A DNA stretch of 59,008 bases from an uncultured beta proteobacterium (GTDB lineage: Bacteria; Pseudomonadota; Gammaproteobacteria; Burkholderiales; Burkholderiaceae_C), in NCBI GenBank assembly GCA_903920695.1, contig CAIXNB010000185.1, forward strand, positions 1 through 59,008. The letters run 5' to 3'. How positions within the stretch are numbered: position 1 is the first letter of the stretch; every line of letters starts with the position of its first letter. A program made the position numbers and the translations under genes. Below, in pieces: positions 42,956-51,732 of this stretch. The notes under the pieces were generated by a model. It did not search any database and had not been told where the DNA came from. It saw only the letters and a list, made by a program, of their open reading frames with translations.

Positions 42956-45508
42956 CTAAAACAAATCGTCGAGCTCGTCGCTGCCGCCGCCCGGCATCTT
43001 GCCATGTTCCTGCAGATAGGCCTGCATCATCTGCGACTCGCGCGAGGTGTACATGGCGGCTTCTTCGAAGATGAATTCGACGGCGTCGCCGCCGCGCGCC
43101 AGTTGCTCGGAGAGACCCTGGCGTAGGTTCTCCACGCCCTTGATCATGAGCACGTTCTTGTCGGCGTCGAGCAGCTGAAAGACACCGGCTTCGGTGCTGA
43201 TGCCGGCCACGACCGATTCACTGAATTCAAGCCAGGACTCCGGCGGCAACAGCGCGTCGGTGATGCGCGGCGCCAGATTGCATTTGAAGCAGCGCGCCGC
43301 TTCAGCGCGCGCGCTGGCGTCGTCAAAGCCTTTCTCGACCTCGTCCCAGCCCGAACGCTGCGCGGGTTTAAGCAGAATCGGGTGGAACTTGTGCTGTTGG
43401 TTGAAGGCCGGGTCTTGGCCCAGGAAAGGCTGACTGTCCCAGCCGTCAGTCAGCAAGGTTTCCTCGATGTCGCCGTCACCGCCGAGTTGCTTGTCCATGG
43501 CCGCCGCTGCAACGCGGCCTTGCGCGATGGACTCAATCAGCGTCGAGGGGCCGAGCACGCAGTCGCCACCGGCATAGACTGCCGGGCGGCTCGACAACAT
43601 CGAATCCGCACGCACCGTGATGCGGCCTTTGGCGTCAGTCTGCACGCCAAAACCTTCGAAGCGCCTGGGGTACTGACCGACGGCTGCCACCACCAGATCG
43701 ACGCCTTCGCAGATTTCCTCGCCGGTATCAATGGGACGGCGCCGTTTCGAGGCATCGGGTTCGCCCAGCGCCATGCGGGCGTAGGTGATGTTCAAGCGAT
43801 GGCCGTTCTGTCCAGGTTCAATCTTCTTCGGCGCCAGCAGGTAGCGCACGTTCACGCCTTCGTCGATGCAGCCTTCAAACTCCTCCTGGCGTGCCGGCAT
43901 TTCCTCGCGCGTGCGGCGATAGACCATGTCGACCTCGGCACCGAAACGGCGCGAGGAGCGTGCGTTGTCGGTGGCGACGTTGCCCCCGCCAATGACCACA
44001 ACTTTGGCCCCGGTCTGAATGCCATCGGGCGTGTTGACCAGGCCCATGGTCGCCGCCTTGAGATAGCTCGGGCTATCGACCACGCCGGGCAGGTCGTCGC
44101 CGGGGATGCCAAGCTTGTCACCACCCTGGGCACCGATACCGATGAAGATGGCCTCGAAGCCCTCACCAAACAGGGCGTCGGCACTCTGCACTGGGGTATT
44201 AAAACGAAACGCGACGCCGAGCTTCTCAACTTCCGCAATCTCCTGGTCGATCACCTGCGTAGGCACGCGGTAGGAGGGGATGCCGTAGCGCGCCATGCCG
44301 CCAGCGGCTGGCTGCGCGTCGAACACGGTCACGCTGTGGCCTTTCTTGGCCAGGTAGTAGGCAACGGTCAGGCCAGCCGGGCCGGCGCCGATGACGGCCG
44401 CCTTGTGCCCGCTGGCTGGCAACTGCTTCGAGTGCGCGCGCCACAAGCCGGTGTCCTTATCGGCGGCGATGCGCTTGAGTGAGCGGATCGAGAGCGGATC
44501 GTCGAGCTGGCCGCGCCGGCAGGCCGATTCGCACATGGCAAAGCAAGCGCGCCCGACGATGCCCGGAAACGGCAGTTTCTCGCGCACCACGGCAATCGCT
44601 TCGCCGTACTTGCCTTCAGCGGCAAGTTGCACATAGCGCGGCACGTCAATGCCGGCCGGACAGGCGGTCTTGCACGGCACCATGCTTTCCTCGCGGTGGG
44701 CCGGGTCCAGCGTGCGATCGGTCAGGGCGCCGGTCGGGCAGACCGTGACGCAGGCTTGGCAGAACTTGCAGCCCGACTCGATCAGCGTGGCGGCTATGGT
44801 GCCGACATAGCGTCGCACACCCTTCGCCGTCTCCACTTCTTTCACTTCAAGGCAGCCAACACCGCGCACCTCGTTGCAGGCCACCAGGCAGCGCCGGCAA
44901 TCGATGCACAGGTTGTAGTCGCGGTCAAAGAAGGGCTCGTTCGTGATGACCGGCAACTTGGCCGGTTTGTAGGGCGGCGTGGTGTTGGGAATGCCGACGT
45001 AGTCGGAGACCTTGCGCAGTTCGCAGCTCGAAAAGATCGTGCAGCAACGCGTCTCGGGCGGGTTGCCATAAGAACACTGGCTGCGGGAGCAGCCTTCGCG
45101 CTGCGGACAGACCAGGCAGACGTGCGGGTGCAGTCCCAGAATTTTGGCCAGATGGTCTTGCCGCGCTTTCTGAATCGCCGGCGTATTGGTGCGCACCACT
45201 AGGCCGGCGCTGACTGTGCTGCAGCAGGCCTTGCTCATGCCGGGCGTGCACTCGATCTCGATCAGGCACAGGTTGCAGCCGACGCTGCCCTTGTCGGCGC
45301 AGCCGCGTTGCTGGGCCGGCGGCAGGTCCGGGTGCGCGCACAGCGCCGGGATGTAGATGCCGGCCACGCTGGCAGCGTTCAGGATGGATGCGCCAGCGGG
45401 CGCCTGCACGGTTTTGCCGTCGATACTCAGTTCGACCGGCGGGCCGAACGCCGCCACATCGCTGGCCCGGCTGACCGGCCACCATGTCATCGTTGCTATG
45501 CTTGTCAT
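42956..45508 (-). CDS. bzdV: BzdV-like NAD(P)H:ferredoxin oxidoreductase (Fe-S/flavoprotein)
   Basis: The 850-residue protein joins an N-terminal NuoG-type [2Fe-2S] domain (about 25-105, CAHPDLPPAQQRGCADKGSVG), cysteine-rich Fe-S regions including CIDCRRCLVAC and CKFCQACVTVCP, and a GltD-type flavoprotein (about 285-760) with GAGPAGLTVAYYLAKKGHSV for FAD and VVIGGGNVATDNARSSRRFG for NAD(P)H. An extra 90-residue tail ends DELDDLF. It is the expected donor that reduces the ferredoxin of the benzoyl-CoA reductase, as proposed for BzdV in Azoarcus sp. CIB in place of KorAB. It is in the same operon as the reductase. Confidence 0.85.
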   Translation of the reverse strand: MTSIATMTWWPVSRASDVAAFGPPVELSIDGKTVQAPAGASILNAASVAGIYIPALCAHPDLPPAQQRGCADKGSVGCNLCLIEIECTPGMSKACCSTVSAGLVVRTNTPAIQKARQDHLAKILGLHPHVCLVCPQREGCSRSQCSYGNPPETRCCTIFSSCELRKVSDYVGIPNTTPPYKPAKLPVITNEPFFDRDYNLCIDCRRCLVACNEVRGVGCLEVKEVETAKGVRRYVGTIAATLIESGCKFCQACVTVCPTGALTDRTLDPAHREESMVPCKTACPAGIDVPRYVQLAAEGKYGEAIAVVREKLPFPGIVGRACFAMCESACRRGQLDDPLSIRSLKRIAADKDTGLWRAHSKQLPASGHKAAVIGAGPAGLTVAYYLAKKGHSVTVFDAQPAAGGMARYGIPSYRVPTQVIDQEIAEVEKLGVAFRFNTPVQSADALFGEGFEAIFIGIGAQGGDKLGIPGDDLPGVVDSPSYLKAATMGLVNTPDGIQTGAKVVVIGGGNVATDNARSSRRFGAEVDMVYRRTREEMPARQEEFEGCIDEGVNVRYLLAPKKIEPGQNGHRLNITYARMALGEPDASKRRRPIDTGEEICEGVDLVVAAVGQYPRRFEGFGVQTDAKGRITVRADSMLSSRPAVYAGGDCVLGPSTLIESIAQGRVAAAAMDKQLGGDGDIEETLLTDGWDSQPFLGQDPAFNQQHKFHPILLKPAQRSGWDEVEKGFDDASARAEAARCFKCNLAPRITDALLPPESWLEFSESVVAGISTEAGVFQLLDADKNVLMIKGVENLRQGLSEQLARGGDAVEFIFEEAAMYTSRESQMMQAYLQEHGKMPGGGSDELDDLF

Positions 45509-45545
45509 TGGTTCACTTCACGCCTATCTGCAGGATGATCGACGG

Positions 45546-45821
45546 TCAAAACAATTCGTCGTCGCTTCGGATACCGCTGCCCGCGCGGATCCAGACCGTC
45601 CCCTGGATCTTCCCGGCCTCGCGGCCGGGAACAAAACAGGCGGTGCATTCTTCATCGACGGAAAAAACTTGCGCGTAGACCTCAAACCCGAGGCTCTGAT
45701 AAGTTTCGACCGCCTCGATCAGACGTTCCTCGCTCAGGGTGGTCAGCTTCTTCCAGTTCGTGCGCAGCAGTGCGTCGTCGCTCTGGTTTTGAACTGGCAC
45801 GATGTTGGGCATTTGCGTCAT
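45546..45821 (-). CDS. Small bzd-operon protein B (paralogue of the next gene)
   Basis: The 91-residue protein starts MTQMPNIVPVQNQSDD; the longer frame upstream is not needed. It shares with the gene at 45871-46260 the pattern L-x-E-x-Y-x-x-G-F/Y-E-V, then ECTACF and GTVWIRAG. The two Cys of C-T-x-C-F are kept in both. The C-terminus is SDDELF, similar to the ends of the BzdV- and BzdN-like proteins. Its position between ferredoxin and BzdV matches the unknown genes bzdS-bzdU of Azoarcus. Function is not known. Confidence 0.72.
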   Translation of the reverse strand: MTQMPNIVPVQNQSDDALLRTNWKKLTTLSEERLIEAVETYQSLGFEVYAQVFSVDEECTACFVPGREAGKIQGTVWIRAGSGIRSDDELF

Positions 45822-45870
45822 CAAGTTCTTCCTCAAAACGGAACCCTGACTACCAGGTTGGTCTTTCGGT

Positions 45871-46260
45871 TCAGGTTGTTGCCAAGCCAGGGCTGCCGCC
45901 CGCTCGGACATAGACCGAGCCCCAGACCTGGCTGGCTTGCGTCAGATCCACCGCATCGAAGCAGACGGTGCAGGATTCGCCGTTCTGCTTGGCGCCGGCG
46001 CTCGGTGGCGTCATGCCGAAGCGCTCGACATGCACCTCGTAGCCCATGGCTCGGTAGTTCTCCACCACCTCCGACAGACGCGGCTCGCCGATGGTGGTGC
46101 GCAGAATCCAGCCCTGCTGCTGCAGCAGCAGGGCCGGGTCCGTGCTGTCCGACGAGCCGCAAGAACTGGCGCCGCAGGTCGAACCGGAGGAACACGATGA
46201 CGCACTGGCACAGGCGCTGCCGGCCTGCACGATCGGAATCACCAAGGGGCTGTTGCTCAT
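45871..46260 (-). CDS. Small bzd-operon protein A with Cys/Ser-rich N-terminus
   Basis: The 129-residue protein starts MSNSPLVIPIVQAG, followed by a Cys/Ser-rich stretch (SACASASSCSSGSTCGASSC, residues 15-34) and then the domain shared with the neighbouring small gene: LSEVVENYRAMGYEVHVERF, ESCTVCF, GSVYVRAG. The Cys-rich stretch could hold a metal or Fe-S centre. It sits 10 bases after the ferredoxin gene, in the place of bzdS/bzdT in Azoarcus. A part in electron transfer between BzdV and ferredoxin is an inference only. Confidence 0.72.
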   Translation of the reverse strand: MSNSPLVIPIVQAGSACASASSCSSGSTCGASSCGSSDSTDPALLLQQQGWILRTTIGEPRLSEVVENYRAMGYEVHVERFGMTPPSAGAKQNGESCTVCFDAVDLTQASQVWGSVYVRAGGSPGLATT

Positions 46261-46270
46261 ACTCTGCTCC

Positions 46271-46555
46271 TTACCAGGAATGCTTGATGGCGCCGGGCGT
46301 GCACGCCGACGTACACGGCAGGCTGCTGTGTCCGACCGCGGGCTTGCAGGCCGAGCAGTCATAGGCCAGCGTGCGGCAGTTCGGCTTCTTGACCCAGACC
46401 ACTTCATCGTCGTAGTCGTCGGTAATGACCTCGAACATCTGCTTCGGGCAGGCCTCAAGACAGGCGCGCCCGGCGGCGCAGTCAATGCACTTGTCGGTGT
46501 CGACGCTGATGTAGTACTCGCCAGAACCGTCCTTGTAACCGTAATTCGCGATCAT
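46271..46555 (-). CDS. bzdM: Ferredoxin of benzoyl-CoA reductase (2[4Fe-4S])
   Basis: The 94-residue protein has two cluster motifs: Cys23-x2-Cys26-x5-Cys32-x3-Cys36-Pro and Cys67-x2-Cys70-x10-Cys81-x3-Cys85, plus Cys60. The longer spacing inside each motif is of the type seen in the low-potential ferredoxins that feed benzoyl-CoA reductases (BzdM, BadB). It lies 12 bases behind the last reductase subunit gene. It passes electrons to the ATP-hydrolysing BzdP/BzdQ subunits. Confidence 0.87.
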   Translation of the reverse strand: MIANYGYKDGSGEYYISVDTDKCIDCAAGRACLEACPKQMFEVITDDYDDEVVWVKKPNCRTLAYDCSACKPAVGHSSLPCTSACTPGAIKHSW

Positions 46556-46567
46556 GGGGTTTGCCTT

Positions 46568-47467
46568 TCAGGCGCTTGCCTGCGCCGCAGCCGCGCCTTG
46601 CTTGGCCATCAAGGTGTAGCCGAACAAGGCCGCGCCGAGTGCCCCGGCGATCTGGCTGTCGTACTTGGTTGCCGCGGCTTTGGTGCCAAGCAATTTTTCA
46701 ATCCGTTTGACCACGCCACTGTTCTTGGCAATGCCGCCGGTGATGAAAAAGTCACTCTCCACACCGATGCGCTCAATCAGCGAGACGACGCGCTCGGCCA
46801 TCGCCTGGCAATAGGCGGCAATCACCTTGTTCTTGGTGTAGCCGGCCTTCAGCAGGCCAAGGGCCTCGGACTTCGCAAACACGACGCAGGTGGACGACAC
46901 GGCTGATGGCTCGACGTCGATATCGAACGAGCGGTCGCCGAGTTCGGCGATAGGGATCTGCATCAGGTCGGCAATCACTTCCATGCCGCGACCGGTGCCT
47001 GCCGCACATTTGTCATTCATCAGGAAGTTGGTGACCTTGCCTTTGGCATCGCAATGAATCGCCTTACAGTCCTGGCCGCCCATGTCGAGGATGGTTCGGA
47101 TCGAGGAGCCTCCCATGTAGTTGGCGCCCCGCGCGTGGCAGGCAATCTCGGTGATGGCCTTGTGTGCAAACGGGACATTGACCCGGCCATAACCGGTGCC
47201 GATGACGTAGGTGATGTCCTCCAGCTTCATGCCGGACTTGGCCAGCACCGCATTGACGGCATTGGTGGCCGAGTCAGGGCTGTTGTTGCCGGTGCGCATG
47301 CTGTTGTAGCCGTAAAGCTCGCCATCAACGCAGATCACGGCTTGCGAACTGACCGATCCGACATCGATGCCGGCGGTGATGATCCTGGCGTCGCGCCAGT
47401 TCTTCGTGTCGTCGATCCAGCAACTCTCGTCCCAGCGCCAGTATTCCTTCTTTTCGCCTGCGGTCAT
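46568..47467 (-). CDS. bzdQ: Benzoyl-CoA reductase ATPase subunit, BzdQ-like
   Basis: The 299-residue protein is an ASKHA-fold ATPase of the BcrA/BcrD-BadF/BadG type: phosphate loop ITAGIDVGSVSSQAVI near residue 30, GTGYGRVNVPFAHKAITEIA near 90, DMGGQDCKAI near 128, and the cluster-binding motifs KCAAGTG and TCVVFAKSE. It dimerises with BzdP around one [4Fe-4S] cluster and couples ATP hydrolysis to electron transfer. Its start overlaps the bzdP stop by four bases. Length near 300 favours the Azoarcus type over the 438-residue BcrA of Thauera. Confidence 0.9.
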   Translation of the reverse strand: MTAGEKKEYWRWDESCWIDDTKNWRDARIITAGIDVGSVSSQAVICVDGELYGYNSMRTGNNSPDSATNAVNAVLAKSGMKLEDITYVIGTGYGRVNVPFAHKAITEIACHARGANYMGGSSIRTILDMGGQDCKAIHCDAKGKVTNFLMNDKCAAGTGRGMEVIADLMQIPIAELGDRSFDIDVEPSAVSSTCVVFAKSEALGLLKAGYTKNKVIAAYCQAMAERVVSLIERIGVESDFFITGGIAKNSGVVKRIEKLLGTKAAATKYDSQIAGALGAALFGYTLMAKQGAAAAQASA

Positions 47468-48303
47468 GATATTTTCCTTTCATACGTTGTGTCTTGCGTC
47501 TGGCCGTCAGTCGCGATGAGTGCGGCGCCCAGTGCGCTGATGTACTCCGGCATTTCCGGCAGATTGATATGGTCGATTTCGAGGGACGATTTGAGGGACG
47601 CGACGAAGCCGGGGTTGTTTACCATGCCGCCGATCAGGACCACGTCGCCATCGATGCCGACGCGCCTGACCATGGCGCAGACCCGGCTGGCAACGGCGTC
47701 TAGCACCGATTTGGCAATGTCTTCCTTGGGCGTTGCCGAGTGGATCAGAGATACCACTTCGGATTCGGCAAAAACGGTGCATTGCGCATTCATCGGAATG
47801 CTCTTGTTGGAGAGCAGACTGGCCTCGCCAAACTCATTCAGCGACAACTGCAGGGCGCGGGCCATGGATTCCGCAAAAGCGCCGGCACCGGCCGCGCATT
47901 TTTCATTGCCGGCAAAATCCACCACCTTGCCTTCGGCCGTGGCTTTGACGCCGCGTCCTTCCTCGGCCCCGACATCAACCACGGTGCGGGCACTCGGGCA
48001 CATGAAGACGGCACCGCGGGCACCGGCCGAGACCTCAGTCACGTCGCTGTCGGCAAATCGAACCTGCTTGCGCCCGGCACCGGTTGAGACAATGCGACCG
48101 ACCTGATCGCGGCTGATTCCCGCAATCACTAGGCCATCAGCCAGCGCCTTGTCAGCGGCAACGTCCATATCGAGTTCGTCAGGAAACATCATGTGCATGC
48201 CCCTGACAGACCATTTCATTTGCGGTGTACCTGTCGCCTGGAGTTCTTCGAGGAACACCAGTTTGACAGTGCGCGAACCCATGTCTATTCCGGCTGTGAT
48301 CAT
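47464..48303 (-). CDS. bzdP: Benzoyl-CoA reductase ATPase subunit, BzdP-like
   Basis: The 279-residue ASKHA ATPase starts MITAGIDMGSRTVKLVFLEE and has GAGRKQVRFAD near residue 75, VDVGAEEGRGVKA near 110 and the Fe-S ligands in KCAAGAGAF and QCTVFAESE. It is the second, smaller ATPase subunit and pairs with BzdQ. It follows bzdO by 14 bases. The gene order N-O-P-Q is that of Azoarcus. Confidence 0.9.
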   Translation of the reverse strand: MITAGIDMGSRTVKLVFLEELQATGTPQMKWSVRGMHMMFPDELDMDVAADKALADGLVIAGISRDQVGRIVSTGAGRKQVRFADSDVTEVSAGARGAVFMCPSARTVVDVGAEEGRGVKATAEGKVVDFAGNEKCAAGAGAFAESMARALQLSLNEFGEASLLSNKSIPMNAQCTVFAESEVVSLIHSATPKEDIAKSVLDAVASRVCAMVRRVGIDGDVVLIGGMVNNPGFVASLKSSLEIDHINLPEMPEYISALGAALIATDGQTQDTTYERKIS

Positions 48304-48317
48304 TTGTTTTCTCCTTT

Positions 48318-49631
48318 TCAGGCGCGCATGAATTCACGCTTGAGGTTCAACGTTTCCATGAATGAATCGACCCGGTTTTGCGTGCGTCCCATGTCGAATT
48401 CGCGGTCGTCACCCATGTTGCCTTCATAGGTCATCACCGGGACGCCGGCCTTGATCAGGTCAAGACGGTTTTCCATGATTCCCATCGACAATCCTTCGCA
48501 ACCGCGGTTCAGGTGCAGCATCACGCCGTCGACGCCCCACTGCTTGATGACCTTCATCATCTGGTCACTCTTGACCATCGGTTCGTAGAACTGCTGAAAA
48601 TCGGGCTTGGCCAGATTCCATTCGCAGTAATGCTTCATAGCCTGCTCGCGGGTGTTCATCACGACACCGGTCTGCCAGGTCGGTGTGCGCGGCACCCATC
48701 TGCCGTCGGCGCTGGTCTCCCAGGTGCCCATCAAACCGAACGTGTACAGAGACCCGATCGAGACCACACCGAATTCCTCGAGGTAACGGAAGATTTTGAG
48801 AAATGCCCACGGCGGTTGGGTATCGGACATGACGCGACAACGTTCGTTAGGCACGGCAGCGATGCCGCGCGCCACGCGGTCCTTCACCTCATCGTAGACC
48901 TCTTCGTAAAAATCGGCGCACCACTTGGAAGACTTCGAAAGAGCGGCAAGGACATAGAGTGAGTAAATGGACTTTTCATCCAGCGGGGCGGGGCGGGCCT
49001 GATTGAGTTCGCAGATCTTGGCCCAGACCGAAGTCGCGCGCATCTCGTTCTTGACCGCTTCAATAAACAACTCGTCGTCGTACTTTCGCCCGGTTGTCTT
49101 CTCCAGCCACTCGATGCCTTCGAGTCCCTGGTTGGTGACGTACATCAGTCGTTCTTCAGTCAAGTCCTTGTGGGGTCCAACGGAAAGATCGACGAAGAAT
49201 GTCGGCGTCTTTTCGATTTGTGAGGCTACTTGGTACCACTTGGCATGTGAGCAACATACTTGAATCTGGAAATTGAAATCCGGTCGGGGAAACTCTCCTC
49301 CAAATGCGTATCGATTGAGCATCAACGAACCCCAGTACGAGCGCATGTAAGCGCACAGGTCACGCGCGTAGCCAGCCGATTCCGTGGCATCCTGGCACTG
49401 TTTGTTGAACTTCTTGTCGACCGAAATAGCGGCGCCGTAGGGCTCGCCCGTCAGCGAATAGACGTCACGGCCGAGACCAGCCGGAATGGCGTCGAGTGTG
49501 GCGGCCGAACCGGACCAGCGAAGACCGCCGTTGTCTTTGGCGCGGGCATAGTTTTGATAATACTGCTCACGAAGTTCCTTGGCCTTGCCCCAGCACTTGA
49601 GTGGCTCGGTGGGGTATCTTGCATTTGACAT
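48318..49631 (-). CDS. bzdO: Benzoyl-CoA reductase active-site subunit, BzdO-like
   Basis: The 437-residue protein belongs to the 2-hydroxyglutaryl-CoA dehydratase D-component family. Seen are [20 protein letters not shown] at the start, [20 protein letters not shown] near residue 128 and [20 protein letters not shown] near 374, all with conserved cysteines expected to bind a [4Fe-4S] cluster. With BzdN it forms the ring-reducing module that adds electrons to the aryl-CoA. The substrate could be benzoyl-CoA or a substituted benzoyl-CoA; sequence alone does not decide. Confidence 0.9.
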   Translation of the reverse strand: MSNARYPTEPLKCWGKAKELREQYYQNYARAKDNGGLRWSGSAATLDAIPAGLGRDVYSLTGEPYGAAISVDKKFNKQCQDATESAGYARDLCAYMRSYWGSLMLNRYAFGGEFPRPDFNFQIQVCCSHAKWYQVASQIEKTPTFFVDLSVGPHKDLTEERLMYVTNQGLEGIEWLEKTTGRKYDDELFIEAVKNEMRATSVWAKICELNQARPAPLDEKSIYSLYVLAALSKSSKWCADFYEEVYDEVKDRVARGIAAVPNERCRVMSDTQPPWAFLKIFRYLEEFGVVSIGSLYTFGLMGTWETSADGRWVPRTPTWQTGVVMNTREQAMKHYCEWNLAKPDFQQFYEPMVKSDQMMKVIKQWGVDGVMLHLNRGCEGLSMGIMENRLDLIKAGVPVMTYEGNMGDDREFDMGRTQNRVDSFMETLNLKREFMRA

Positions 49632-49657
49632 TGTTATTACTCCTGATCGTTGGTCAT

Positions 49658-50797
49658 CTAGAACAAATCTTCTTCACTCATCGTCTCAAGAAACGCTTCG
49701 ATCCGGATGCGGAACGGTCCGATCGGATTGGTGATATCGAACTCGAGGAACAGGGTCGGTATCCCGTTCGCCTCCAGATGCGCTTTGAGGTTCGGATAGT
49801 CGCCTTCATGCGGATCGCAGAACTTCTGCTGCAGAAAAACAGCGGCCCGCGCGTTGTAGTCTTTGGCCAGTTTCAGCACATGGGCGTGGCGTGTGGGGAC
49901 CGGATAGTCCTTGGTGGGGCACGCGGGACGCTCGCAGTAGCGGTCGGCGATGGCATCGATGGCGTTGTCCTGGATCGTCGCCTCGTTCCAGAAATTGCGC
50001 GTGCCGGAGCACTGGTCATCGATGACGATCGTGGCACCGACGGACTCGACCATGGCCATGAAGGCCGCGTCGTCGTTCTCGGAGCCGATGGTCATGATGC
50101 GAACGCCTTCGGGTCGATCCTGCTTGCGCTGCGGCAGCGCTGCCAGCACGCGTTTCATTTCGGCGTTGTGCTCTTCACGGTCGATGAACTGAGCGGTCAG
50201 GGACGCATAGAGGGACTCCAGGCCGGAAACCCGTGGATTGGTCTCCTTGCGATATTCATAGATCTCGTGCAACAGGCGCCGGTTCTCGTTCATGATGGCG
50301 GTGGCGCGCTGGAGATCGGCATCGGTCAGCGGCGTGCCGGTCACGCCTTCGATGAAGGTCCGAAATTTCGCAACTTCGGCGCGGTGCAGGGTCTTGGCGA
50401 ATTTTGACTGCACTTCATTGGGCATGTGCAGGTAGTAGTCCCATTTCACGGTCGGAACATGCAGACGCCAGGAGTTGAAGGTCTGCCGGTATTGAATGCA
50501 GGATTGCGTCAGTGTCACTGCGTCGCAGTAGTTGTAGCGGCCCAGCAAACCCTGCGCCAGGGAGTCGCGGCAGAACGGACAGAACATGCCGAAGATATGC
50601 GGCTCTGTAACATTTTGCGGCTCGTGCGCGCCGAGCACACGTACTGGCAGCATGCCGGCGGCGATCAGCACTTCTTCCGGCACATAAGTGCACATGGTGG
50701 CGACCACCGACCCGCCAGTGCGCGCCTTCCAGTCGATTGCATACTCGTGGCGCTTTTCGTACCAAATCTTGAATTTATCAAACAATCCGCTGCTCAT
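49658..50797 (-). CDS. bzdN: Benzoyl-CoA reductase active-site subunit, BzdN-like
   Basis: The 379-residue protein is the second D-component-type subunit: [20 protein letters not shown] near residue 35, [17 protein letters not shown] near 73, [16 protein letters not shown] near 260 and a late [20 protein letters not shown]. Cysteines in these segments are the expected cluster ligands. The C-terminus is SEEDLF. It is the first gene of the operon and lies 155 bases downstream of tetR; that gap holds a perfect palindrome with TGCA in each arm. Confidence 0.9.
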   Translation of the reverse strand: MSSGLFDKFKIWYEKRHEYAIDWKARTGGSVVATMCTYVPEEVLIAAGMLPVRVLGAHEPQNVTEPHIFGMFCPFCRDSLAQGLLGRYNYCDAVTLTQSCIQYRQTFNSWRLHVPTVKWDYYLHMPNEVQSKFAKTLHRAEVAKFRTFIEGVTGTPLTDADLQRATAIMNENRRLLHEIYEYRKETNPRVSGLESLYASLTAQFIDREEHNAEMKRVLAALPQRKQDRPEGVRIMTIGSENDDAAFMAMVESVGATIVIDDQCSGTRNFWNEATIQDNAIDAIADRYCERPACPTKDYPVPTRHAHVLKLAKDYNARAAVFLQQKFCDPHEGDYPNLKAHLEANGIPTLFLEFDITNPIGPFRIRIEAFLETMSEEDLF

Positions 50798-50866
50798 CTT
50801 GAATCCTCGTTATGACCAGACCGGCTGCGATTCCGGATGTTCTGGCTTGTCGTTGAGATGGCCTCG

Positions 50867-50886
50867 GTGCATCCAAATGGATGCAC
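50867..50886. promoter_or_regulatory. Perfect palindrome with TGCA cores upstream of bzdN
   Basis: GTGCATCC-AAAT-GGATGCAC is a 20-bp perfect inverted repeat 70 bases upstream of the bzdN start. TGCA boxes inside longer palindromes are the described operators of BzdR and BoxR in Azoarcus. No T-run follows on either strand, so it is not a clear terminator for tetR. No BzdR/BoxR gene is present in the window. Confidence 0.55.
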
Positions 50887-50952
50887 TTGAGGGGTGGAAA
50901 TACTCCTGGCGGGACCCGTTCATGGCTGACCGATCACGAGTCTTGTCGCAAG

Positions 50953-51732
50953 CTAGTCTGGTGCAGTCGATCCTCCCGTCTTTGAGTGACCTGAAGCGCT
51001 CGCGGTCGAACGCTTCTTCTTTGGCTTCACTTCGGGCAGGGCAGCCTCCATGCGGACAGCGAGTTGCTCGAAACGCGCCAGAACGCGCTCGCTGGACTGG
51101 GGCTGCGCCGGTGAGGCGTCGGCCCTCATGCCATCGAATACCAAGGCCAACATCTGCCCGGTAGCGCTGTCGATGTCGAGCTCCTTGTGGTTAAACAGAA
51201 AGCCCGAGATCAGATGGTCAATGCCGCCGAAGATGAGGTCCCGCAGCAGACCCAGCGGCAGATCAGCTCGCAGGTCGCCTTTGAGAATGCCGTCGCGGCA
51301 GGTCTCGATGAAGACATGGGTGTACTCGCGGTTGAACTCGTAAATCTTGCTCTTGTAGTAGTCACCGCTGTGCCGAACTTCGTGATAGGAGAGCCGCGCC
51401 AGATCGGCGTTTTCCTTGAGTGCCCGCAAATGACGCGACACAATGTAATAGATCTTGTTTCGTGTCCCCTGGATGCCCGCCAGTTGTGAAACGAAGTCGG
51501 AAATCAAGGACGCGTACCAGGTCTCCAAAACCTGTATCAAGAGCGCCCGCTTGTTTTCGAAGTGCTGATAGAGCGTGCCCTCGGCTACGCCGGCCCTGGC
51601 CGCAATTTCGGCCGTGGATGCTGCCTCAAAGCCGCGCTCACAAAAGACTTCCCGCGCCGCGCTGGCGATGTCGCTCGCCCTGCGGTCACGCGGCAGTCGT
51701 ACGACAGTTCGACGGTTCGACGAATTTCCCAT
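50953..51732 (-). CDS. TetR/AcrR-family transcriptional regulator
   Basis: The 259-residue protein has a TetR DNA-binding domain: REVFCERGFEAASTAEIAAR leads into GVAEGTLYQHFENKRALL (residues 47-65). The rest is the ligand-binding helical bundle. A basic, low-complexity tail (PKKKRSTASASG) extends past residue 235. Start 51732 (MGNSSNRRT) is preferred over an ATG 39 bases upstream. It is divergent from the racemase gene and upstream of bzdN in the same direction. TetR regulators of aryl-CoA operons, such as MbdR in Azoarcus, often bind a CoA ester. Confidence 0.87.
   Translation of the reverse strand: MGNSSNRRTVVRLPRDRRASDIASAAREVFCERGFEAASTAEIAARAGVAEGTLYQHFENKRALLIQVLETWYASLISDFVSQLAGIQGTRNKIYYIVSRHLRALKENADLARLSYHEVRHSGDYYKSKIYEFNREYTHVFIETCRDGILKGDLRADLPLGLLRDLIFGGIDHLISGFLFNHKELDIDSATGQMLALVFDGMRADASPAQPQSSERVLARFEQLAVRMEAALPEVKPKKKRSTASASGHSKTGGSTAPD

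Noticed and set aside
43382-44482. A 366-codon plus-strand open frame inside the bzdV region
   Set aside because: It is antisense to the GltD-like domain of the BzdV-like protein and has no recognisable domain.
42956-50797. Assignment of the reductase to the Thauera (bcrCBAD) or Mbd type
   Set aside because: Both ATPase subunits are short (279 and 299 residues), the order is N-O-P-Q, and a BzdV-like donor replaces KorAB; these favour the Azoarcus Bzd type. A substituted-benzoyl-CoA substrate remains possible.
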